Part shown: positions 31,016 to 37,297 of the stretch, piece after piece | How the letters are laid out: every line of letters begins with the position of its first letter | How positions within the stretch are numbered: the first letter of the stretch is position 1 | DNA from: Candidatus Rifleibacteriota bacterium | GTDB taxonomy: Bacteria; Riflebacteria; Ozemobacteria; Ozemobacterales; Ozemobacteraceae | Assembly: GCA_029565415.1 (NCBI GenBank) | Contig: JAKQOH010000089.1 | Location: 1 to 37,297, forward strand | Direction of reading: 5' to 3' | Length of the DNA stretch: 37,297 nucleotides | The notes under the pieces: generated by a model | Database searches by the model: none | What the model saw: the letters and a program-made list of their open reading frames with translations, nothing else | Told to the model about the DNA's origin: nothing | Program-made: the position numbers and the translations under genes

Positions 31016-32599
31016 ATGCGCGCGATTCTTCAACGGTATCCGATCATCCTGTTCACGGCCGGGGTCATCCTGGTCGTGGCCGGCATTTCCGCGACCCTGC
31101 GTTTCATTCCCGCCGATGCCCGTCTTTCGTGGACCGCCCTGGCAAGCCTGGGCTTCCTCGTCTTCACCTCGCTCCTGCTGGGCATCGTCAGCTTCTGGTG
31201 GCACACGCTGCGGCAACTGGACACCTCCCGGCCCGACGCCGCAACCGCTCCGACACCCCGGCTCGATCTCTCGGATCTGTTTTTCCAGACGACCTCGATC
31301 GTCGGGTGGTACCAGAACAATCTCTCCCGCCTCCACGGCAAGTTCGCGGACGTCGAGCGCATCTCGCACCTGCTGAGCTACCTGAACTTCACGGCGGATC
31401 TGCACCGCCAGATCCGCATCGCCCTCCAGTTCGCCCAGGAGTTCTTTCCGACAGGCACCCTGCTGGTCTACCTCCACGCCCCTACGGCTCCCCTGGAATT
31501 CGCCTGCGGAACACGCCCCCGGCGCGGCGATATCGCCCCCGAACTCGCCCCCGACGATCCCCTCGTCCGGCAGACGGCCGAGATCATCCGACAGGAGATC
31601 GATCTCGACAGCCTCGCCACCCAGGACTGGAAGAGCTTTTCCCTGCCCCTCAAACGGCGCGTCGAGCCCGCCGACCTCTCGATCCTACCGCTCCTCGTCT
31701 GGAACCGCATTCTCGGCCTGGTCGTCTTCATGAATGCCGAACGCAAGGCGCTTTCCGAAGACGAGAAGGTTCTCGCCTCCCTCTTCAACCGCCAGCTCGC
31801 CATCAGCATCGAGAACCACCTGCTGTATCGGGAGAACATCCGCCGCGAGCGTCTCACCTATGAAGTCGACGTCGCCCGCACCCTTCAGACCTCCTCGCTG
31901 CCCAGCCAGCCGCCCCTGCTGCGCGGCTTCGACATTCACGCCACCTGTATGCCCTGCCATGAAATCTCCGGGGATTACTATGATCTGGTGCCTCTTCCCA
32001 ACGATCGGCTGCTGGTCGCTGTCGCCGACGTTTCGGGAAAGGGGCTTCCCGCCGCCCTCTTCCTTTCGAAGATTCAGGCTCTGGTCCGGGCCATGGCCGA
32101 CTCCCTGACCTCCCCCGGCCAGCTCCTGAGCTTTCTGTCGCGCCAGTTGTCGAAAGACCAGATGGGCTCCCTCTTCGCCACGATGATCATCGCCGTCTTC
32201 ACCGCGGACAGCCGCACCGTGGTCTGCGCGAGCGCCGGACACTGCCGCCCCCTCGTCGTCCGCACCGGAAGCGGCTTCGTCGAGGAGGTCGAGTTCGAGG
32301 CCGGGATCCCGCTCGGCCTGTTCGAGCAGGAGGAAAACGCCTATCCCGAGCGGTGCATCGAGCTTTTGCCGGGCGACGGCGTGTTCCTCTACACCGACGG
32401 GGTGATCGACCTGCTGAACAGGGAGCGCGAGCGATTCGGCGTCGAGCGGCTCAAGACGGCCCTCGACAATGCCCCCGAAGGCAAAGCATCGAGTTTGGTG
32501 TATCATGTCATGGCCGGTATGAACCGGTTCAAGGAAACCTATCCTCATGAAGACGACATCACGATGGTCTACGTGAAGTCGGAGAAGGCAAGCTCATGA
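31016..32599 (+). CDS. Membrane-bound PP2C/SpoIIE-type Ser/Thr phosphatase with GAF-like sensor
   Basis: The 527-residue protein has two N-terminal helices (YPIILFTAGVILVVAGISAT and a second at about 40-65). A cytoplasmic GAF-like domain of about 160 residues follows (about 115-275), then the SpoIIE/RsbU-type phosphatase domain (about 280-520). Metal-binding motifs are GDYYD, VADVSGKGLPA, YTDGVID and DDITM, all intact. RsbU/SpoIIE phosphatases dephosphorylate serine-phosphorylated regulators such as anti-anti-sigma factors. ATG 31016 is preferred because the upstream promoter leaves no room for the longer frame. The stop overlaps the next gene by four bases. No anti-sigma partner is nearby. 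Confidence 0.9.
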   Translation: MRAILQRYPIILFTAGVILVVAGISATLRFIPADARLSWTALASLGFLVFTSLLLGIVSFWWHTLRQLDTSRPDAATAPTPRLDLSDLFFQTTSIVGWYQNNLSRLHGKFADVERISHLLSYLNFTADLHRQIRIALQFAQEFFPTGTLLVYLHAPTAPLEFACGTRPRRGDIAPELAPDDPLVRQTAEIIRQEIDLDSLATQDWKSFSLPLKRRVEPADLSILPLLVWNRILGLVVFMNAERKALSEDEKVLASLFNRQLAISIENHLLYRENIRRERLTYEVDVARTLQTSSLPSQPPLLRGFDIHATCMPCHEISGDYYDLVPLPNDRLLVAVADVSGKGLPAALFLSKIQALVRAMADSLTSPGQLLSFLSRQLSKDQMGSLFATMIIAVFTADSRTVVCASAGHCRPLVVRTGSGFVEEVEFEAGIPLGLFEQEENAYPERCIELLPGDGVFLYTDGVIDLLNRERERFGVERLKTALDNAPEGKASSLVYHVMAGMNRFKETYPHEDDITMVYVKSEKASS

Positions 32600-33315
32600 A
32601 CGAAACCTGCGACATTTTCGAAAAATACGTCTTCTTCAGCAGCCGCAAGGACCGCGAGATCCAGGCGAACGTCCTCGAGACGATCCTGGCCATGCCCCTC
32701 GGGAGCGTCTCCGTCACGTGGTCCGACCGGCCCGACGAGCAGTACTCGACGTTCAACGACCGCACGCGCAAGATCCTGCTCAACCTCGACAAACCAGACC
32801 GCATCGAGTCGATCCGGGGCGAATTCGAACTGGGCGGCACGTTCGAACTGCGCGGCCACGAGCTCTCGATCGCGATTCCCGCCGAGCAGTACAACTACGA
32901 GGTCGTCGATTCGATGAAGCGGTTCCTCTCGCCGATCTTCCCGCTGTGCGTCTTCAAGAACCCGTATATCTGGGGCGTCGACCTGTATGAGGATTACGAG
33001 CGCGACCATTTTTTCGCGGTCCGCCAGTACAGCGCACGCAGCCAGCATCTCGAGGATCCCGAACTCGACATTTTCCGCCGCGACGACGGGATCGTGTACA
33101 AGCTCCGGTTCCATCTGCGCGAGGAGCAGCCGATCGACACGGGTATCCACCATCTCTCCCCGTTGTTCGAAGGGCTTCTCGACTCTCTCGGGAAGCGCGC
33201 CTACGAGGGTCTCGAGGTGATGCATCGTTACTGCACCGACCGGCCGGCGTTCCGTCAGGTCGAGCCGCGCACGAAACTCGGCAAGGACCTCAAATCGGTC
33301 CTCTCGCCCCGCTGA
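32596..33315 (+). CDS. Conserved-looking cytoplasmic protein of unknown function
   Basis: The 239-residue protein has no signal peptide or membrane helix, is acidic with scattered aromatic residues, and shows no motif I recognise. Segments such as FEKYVFFSSRKDREIQANV, SVTWSDRPDEQYSTFNDR and GGTFELRGHELSIAIPAEQY suggest a mixed alpha/beta fold. The start overlaps the phosphatase stop (ATGA), and the TPR gene begins 12 bases after its stop, so it is clearly part of the phosphatase/TPR/pilB operon. It could be a phosphatase partner or a pilus accessory factor. I assign no function. Confidence 0.72.
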   Translation: MNETCDIFEKYVFFSSRKDREIQANVLETILAMPLGSVSVTWSDRPDEQYSTFNDRTRKILLNLDKPDRIESIRGEFELGGTFELRGHELSIAIPAEQYNYEVVDSMKRFLSPIFPLCVFKNPYIWGVDLYEDYERDHFFAVRQYSARSQHLEDPELDIFRRDDGIVYKLRFHLREEQPIDTGIHHLSPLFEGLLDSLGKRAYEGLEVMHRYCTDRPAFRQVEPRTKLGKDLKSVLSPR

Positions 33316-33327
33316 CGAGCTTCCCCG

Positions 33328-34077
33328 ATGCCGCCAGCCGCGCCCTACAACGAGGGTCTCCTCGACGAGGTGATCGACGCCTGTATCAAGTTCCTGCGCG
33401 ATCACCCGAGGCAGCACGAGGTGTTGTTCTACCTCGGCAACGCCTTCTACCTGAAGGAGCAGTATGACAAGGCCTCGTTCTGTCACGTCAAGGCGGTGAA
33501 CATCAACCCCAAGAACCCGGTCTACTACCTGCATCTCGGCCACTCGTACCGACGGCTCGGCGACCGGGAACAGGCCGTCGCTGCCTACGAGTCGGTCCTG
33601 ACGCTGAATCCGCGGTTCGCCGACGCGCATTTCAACATCGGCCTGCTGTTCTACGAAAACCGCTCGTATGACAAGGCCCTGGCGAGTTTTTCGAACGCGC
33701 TCGCGATCAATCCGCGGTATGCCGCCGCCCGCTACTACGTCGCCCGCATCCACCAGGACCAGGGCGCCTTCAACAAGGCGATGGTCGAGTACCGCCGGGT
33801 GATCGAGGATCACCTCGGCGACCGGCTCGAAACCGGTGGGATCACCGTCGACTTCGGCCTCGTCTTCACCGATCTCGGCCTGCTCGACGTGGCCGAGCGG
33901 GAGTATCGGCGGCTGCTGCGCGACCATCCCGAGTATGCCGATCTGCATTACCACCTCGGCATGGTGCTGAAGAAGCAGGGCAAATCCGATGCGGCGATGG
34001 ACGAGTTCCAGATCGCGATCAGGCTCAATCCGCACTACATGGAAGCGCGGCGCAAATACTGGGAATCGGCGCGATGA
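33328..34077 (+). CDS. TPR-repeat protein, pilus-operon scaffold
   Basis: The 249-residue protein contains about six tetratricopeptide repeats: for example EVLFYLGNAFYLKEQYDKA, PVYYLHLGHSYRRLGDREQA, ADAHFNIGLLFYENRSYDKA and YHLGMVLKKQGKSDAA. It has no signal peptide, so it should be cytoplasmic, unlike the outer-membrane pilotin PilF. Its place directly before the pilB-like ATPase (35-base gap) suggests a scaffold or adaptor for the pilus machine or for the phosphatase two genes upstream. ATG 33328 lies just 12 bases after the previous stop, without a strong ribosome-binding site. Confidence 0.87.
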   Translation: MPPAAPYNEGLLDEVIDACIKFLRDHPRQHEVLFYLGNAFYLKEQYDKASFCHVKAVNINPKNPVYYLHLGHSYRRLGDREQAVAAYESVLTLNPRFADAHFNIGLLFYENRSYDKALASFSNALAINPRYAAARYYVARIHQDQGAFNKAMVEYRRVIEDHLGDRLETGGITVDFGLVFTDLGLLDVAEREYRRLLRDHPEYADLHYHLGMVLKKQGKSDAAMDEFQIAIRLNPHYMEARRKYWESAR

Positions 34078-34112
34078 TCTGCGCCGTTGACGGCTGGATG
34101 AGGTAACACACC

Positions 34113-35798
34113 ATGTTCAAACGCAAAAAGATCGGCGAGATGCTGATCGAGGCCGGACACATCACTGACAAGGAACTGAACATCGCCCTCGCCGAGCAGA
34201 AGAAGCGCGGCAAGCGGCTCGGCCAGGTCCTGATCGAGCTGGGCTACCTGACCGACGCGAAGCTGCTGCCCGTGCTCGGAAAGCAGCTCAAGGTGCCGTT
34301 CGTCGACCTGAGCAAGGTCGATGTAAAGCCCGAGGTATTGAAAATGGTGCCCGAGAAGATCGCGCGCAAGCACATGCTCGTGCCGATCAGCTTCGACGGA
34401 AAGAGTCTGATGATCGGCATGGCCGACCCGCTCGACGTGTTCATCATCGACGAGATCCAGTTCCAGAACAACTGCGAGGTCGTGCGCGCCATCTGTTCCG
34501 AAGTGCAGATCAATGAAACACTGGACAAGCTGTACGTGGCCGGCGCCATGGCCGACGCCCTGAGTCAGATCACGGCCGACGGCCCCGAGGGGGGAAAGCC
34601 CGGCGACATGGACAACCTCAAGAAGGCCAGCGAGGAAACCCCGATCATCAAGCTGGTCAACCTGATTCTCACCCAGGCCGTCCAGAAAGGCGCTTCCGAC
34701 ATCCACATCGAGCCCGACGAGGGCGAGCTGCGCATCCGGTACCGCATCGACGGCACGCTTGCGGTGGCGATGACGCTCCAGCCCGAGGCCCAGGCCTCGG
34801 CCGTGTCGCGCCTCAAGATTCTGAGCGGCATGGATATCTCGGAGCGCCGCATTCCGCAGGACGGCCGCATCCAGATGACGATCATGGACAAGCCGATCGA
34901 CTTCCGCGTCAACACGATCCCGGTCGCGTTCGGCGAAAAGGTGTGCCTGCGCATCCTCGACAAGTCGAACGTCCAGGTTAGCCTCGATCAGATGGGGTTC
35001 ACGCCTGACAATTACAAACTGCTCCAGAAATCCATCGCGGCACCGAACGGCATGGTTCTCATCACCGGTCCGACGGGATCGGGAAAAACGACGACGCTGT
35101 ATGCGTGTCTGAACGCCATCAAAGGCGTCGACATGAACATTTGTACGGTCGAAAACCCGGTCGAGTACAAGCTGAAGCTGATCAACCAGGTGCAGGTGCG
35201 CTCCGAGATCAATCTCGATTTCGCGACGGTCCTGCGCGCATTTCTGCGTCAGGATCCGGACGTCATCATGCTCGGAGAGATTCGCGACGAAGAGACGGCG
35301 ACGATCGCGGTCGAAGCCGCTCTCACGGGCCACCTGGTCTTCGCGACGCTCCACACGAACGACGCGCCCAGCACGGCCTCACGCCTTGTCGATATGGGCG
35401 TCGAGCCGTTTCTCGTCTCGGCGGCACTGCTCTGCATCGTTTCGCAGCGTCTGGCCCGGCGCGTCTGCAAAACCTGCAAGGCCCCCGACACGACGATTAC
35501 GCCGGAATTACTCAAAGACCTCGGGCTTCCGCCCGAATCGATCAACGGAACCTATTACCGGGGCAAAGGATGCGACAAGTGCGGATCCACCGGCTACAAG
35601 GGCCGCGTCGGCGTCCATGAGGTCATGTATACGAGCGAGAAGATTCGCCGCCTGATCATCCAGAAATCCGGCCCCGACGATCTGATGAAAGCCGCTATCG
35701 AGGGTGGAATGAAAACCCTGAGGGAGGATATCATCTTCAAATTCATCCAGGGGCTGACCACACCGGAAGAAATTTTCGCTCTCTCCAGGTCGGAATGA
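34113..35798 (+). CDS. pilB: PilB/GspE assembly ATPase with MshEN c-di-GMP-binding domain
   Basis: The 561-residue protein powers polymerisation of pilins at the inner membrane. Residues 6-29 and 35-58 are two 24-residue MshEN motifs (x-x-G-x-x-L-x-x-x-G-x-(I/L)-T-D...L-x-x-x-L-x-x-Q) separated by five residues, the arrangement that binds c-di-GMP; the first Arg is Lys6. The core has Walker A GPTGSGKT (319-326), an Asp box and Walker B VIMLGEIRDEET (384-395, Glu389), and the tetracysteine zinc site Cys452/455 and Cys487/490. Length is as expected for PilB/GspE. Which filament it serves, T4a pilus, T2S or the Flp-like pilins, is undecided. It precedes the pilC-like gene by 218 bases. Confidence 0.93.
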   Translation: MFKRKKIGEMLIEAGHITDKELNIALAEQKKRGKRLGQVLIELGYLTDAKLLPVLGKQLKVPFVDLSKVDVKPEVLKMVPEKIARKHMLVPISFDGKSLMIGMADPLDVFIIDEIQFQNNCEVVRAICSEVQINETLDKLYVAGAMADALSQITADGPEGGKPGDMDNLKKASEETPIIKLVNLILTQAVQKGASDIHIEPDEGELRIRYRIDGTLAVAMTLQPEAQASAVSRLKILSGMDISERRIPQDGRIQMTIMDKPIDFRVNTIPVAFGEKVCLRILDKSNVQVSLDQMGFTPDNYKLLQKSIAAPNGMVLITGPTGSGKTTTLYACLNAIKGVDMNICTVENPVEYKLKLINQVQVRSEINLDFATVLRAFLRQDPDVIMLGEIRDEETATIAVEAALTGHLVFATLHTNDAPSTASRLVDMGVEPFLVSAALLCIVSQRLARRVCKTCKAPDTTITPELLKDLGLPPESINGTYYRGKGCDKCGSTGYKGRVGVHEVMYTSEKIRRLIIQKSGPDDLMKAAIEGGMKTLREDIIFKFIQGLTTPEEIFALSRSE

Positions 35799-36016
35799 TC
35801 GATTCGGATACGTGCAGGGTAGCGTGCCTTACGGCCGGCACGACGGAATCGCCGAAGCAATGTATATTCACTGATATATATGCAACCTCGGGTCGAATCT
35901 GCGTCTGCCGGCATTCGCCAGGGGTTTCGTAATATCGTATCTTCATGATAAAATCCAGCGAAGCGGGTTTCTGTCAGATTTGATGCAGAGATTGGATTTC
36001 AGCGAGGGGTGGATGG

Positions 36017-37222
36017 ATGCCCAAGTTTGATTGCGAAGTCAAGAACGCCAAGGGCGAGGTTCTCAAGACGCAGATCGAGGCCGAGAGCATGGCAAAGCTC
36101 GCTTCGATGTTGTCAGACAAAGGGTTTTATCTCATCAAGGCGACCGCCGTCAAAGAAGGCGGCGGCTTCAGCTTGTCCTTCGGCGGCAGCGTCAGCGCCA
36201 AGGAGCTGATGGTTTTCACGGTGCAGCTTTCGACCCTCATCAGCGCGTCGATTCCCCTTGTGGACAGTGTCGGCATCATGTTTGACCAGGCGGAAAATCC
36301 CTACTTCAAGGACGTTCTGGACAAAGTCGGCAAGGACCTGCGTTCAGGCCAGCCCTTTTCCGCGGCCTTGCGAAAACACCCCAAGGTTTTCAATAATATA
36401 TTTTGCAATATGGTAGAGGCCGGCGAGGCCGGCGGCATCCTCGACAAGGTTCTTGCCCGCCTGGCGGCATTTGCCGAAGCCGATTCGAAGATGCGCGGGA
36501 AGATCAAGGGCGCGCTGACCATGCCGGTTGTCCAGCTCGTTCTCGCGGTCGGCTGCGTCATTTTTCTGCTGGTGAAGATTTTCCCCAACTTCACGAAGAT
36601 GTTCAAAAAGATGAAGGCCGAGCTTCCGGTCCTCACCAAAACCATGATCTGGGCATCCGACATGCTTCTCGAGCAGTATATCCTCGTATTGGCCGTGACA
36701 GGCGGCATTGGCCTGGGGTTCTACATGTTCATGAAAACCGAACTCGGGGAAGCGATCATCGCCAGACTCGCCATTTCCGCGCCCATCGTCGGGCCGATCA
36801 CAAAAAAGATCGCCGTCAGCCGGTTTGCCCGCACCTTCTGTTCCCTGCTGGGTTCCGGGGTTCCGATTCTGAATGCGCTCAAGATCACGGGTTCGGTCAT
36901 GGGAAACAAGGTTCTCGAAGATCTGGTCGGCCAGATGGCGGTTTCGGTGCAACAGGGCAAGGGCCTGTCCTCGAGCATCAAAGGAAACCCTATCTTTCCG
37001 ACGATGGTCCAGAAGATGATGGAAGTCGGCGAAAACTCCGGCAACCTCGACAAAATGCTCGAAAAAGTCGCTGATTTTTACGATCAGGAAACCGCCGAAG
37101 CGCTTGACGGCCTCACCGGCGCGCTCCTGCCGATTCTCACGGTCTTCATGGGCGTCATGATCGGCGGCATCGCCCTCTCCGTCTTCATGCCCCTCTTCTC
37201 GATCGTCCAGCAGATGAAGTGA
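36017..37222 (+). CDS. pilC: PilC/GspF inner-membrane platform protein
   Basis: The 401-residue protein has two repeated GspF domains of about 120 residues and three transmembrane segments, about 165-192, 212-236 and 368-398, the usual arrangement. Typical motifs are LSTLISASIPLVDSV, VEAGEAGGILDKVL and the matching second-copy GSGVPILNALKI and MEVGENSGNLDKML. It connects the ATPase to the pilin filament. ATG 36017 follows GAGGGG by seven bases. It is the last gene in the window, with only C-rich sequence to 37297; the continuation of the pilus operon would lie beyond. Codons at 36388-36413 are AT-rich. Confidence 0.94.
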   Translation: MPKFDCEVKNAKGEVLKTQIEAESMAKLASMLSDKGFYLIKATAVKEGGGFSLSFGGSVSAKELMVFTVQLSTLISASIPLVDSVGIMFDQAENPYFKDVLDKVGKDLRSGQPFSAALRKHPKVFNNIFCNMVEAGEAGGILDKVLARLAAFAEADSKMRGKIKGALTMPVVQLVLAVGCVIFLLVKIFPNFTKMFKKMKAELPVLTKTMIWASDMLLEQYILVLAVTGGIGLGFYMFMKTELGEAIIARLAISAPIVGPITKKIAVSRFARTFCSLLGSGVPILNALKITGSVMGNKVLEDLVGQMAVSVQQGKGLSSSIKGNPIFPTMVQKMMEVGENSGNLDKMLEKVADFYDQETAEALDGLTGALLPILTVFMGVMIGGIALSVFMPLFSIVQQMK

Positions 37223-37297
37223 ACACCCAGCCCCCCTCCCCGCCTCGCCCCCCGCGCCCGGCGCGCCCCAACGAAAGCCGGCAGGGAACCCCCAGAC

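Noticed and set aside
35799..36016. A promoter before the pilC-like gene (TAAAAT at 35949-35954)
   Set aside because: No acceptable -35 is found at 16-18 bases, and no sigma-54 pattern with correct GG/GC spacing is present.

Overview
The window is a GC-rich chromosomal segment from a Gram-negative (diderm) bacterium. Envelope features support this: the C-terminus of an outer-membrane beta-barrel protein, a lipoprotein, a Tat-type signal, several Sec signals, and pieces of a type IV pilus/type II secretion (T4P/T2S) machine. The mix of many dispersed prepilin genes, several TPR proteins, and Memo, DUF1343/NamZ and DUF362 genes resembles uncultivated phyla such as Riflebacteria/Ozemobacterota or delta-proteobacterial relatives. 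I cannot fix the taxon from sequence alone. I saw no tRNA, rRNA, CRISPR array, transposase or phage genes.

Layout. 1-755: end of a barrel protein. 762-1850 (minus): Memo-family gene followed by a small membrane protein. 2072-6787 (plus): divergent NamZ-like secreted protein overlapping a GspI/GspJ/GspK-like pseudopilin trio. 6788-7479: gene-free, with a strong hairpin, a possible antisense 57-residue gene and two-hairpin palindromic repeats. 7480-9141: polytopic membrane protein carrying the same repeat in frame. 9220-15575 (plus): zinc-ribbon protein, CheR, NUDIX, 856-residue TPR protein, lipoprotein. 15774 and 18016 (plus): two Flp-like pilins, each behind a sigma-54 promoter, flanking a minus-strand pair (toroid-fold protein and DUF362). 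18279: SH3-domain protein. 19567-23338 (minus): secreted protein, membrane/spermidine-synthase fusion, secreted protein. 23426-24373 (plus): two GspH/GspG-like pilins. 24474-28047 (minus): PD40 propeller protein, PrsW protease and HflX in overlapping frames. 28195-30801 (plus): NagZ, HEAT-repeat protein, small membrane protein. 31016-37222 (plus): PP2C/SpoIIE-type phosphatase, an unknown protein, a TPR protein, PilB/GspE ATPase and PilC/GspF platform protein.

Theme. Surface filaments and the envelope dominate. Seven prepilin-like genes sit in four places, with an assembly ATPase and platform protein at the right end. The ATPase has a complete two-motif MshEN c-di-GMP-binding domain. The two Flp-like pilins have near-consensus -24/-12 elements, which implies enhancer-dependent, on-demand expression. 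A phosphatase with a sensory GAF-like region, co-transcribed with the ATPase, suggests a further signalling input. NamZ-like and NagZ proteins add peptidoglycan turnover.

The most unusual signals are the paired sigma-54 pilin promoters, the two-hairpin repeat inserted in frame in a membrane-protein gene with its 30-base spacing kept, the NamZ-like/pseudopilin operon, the zinc-ribbon propeller/PrsW/HflX operon, and the phosphatase/unknown/TPR/PilB operon.
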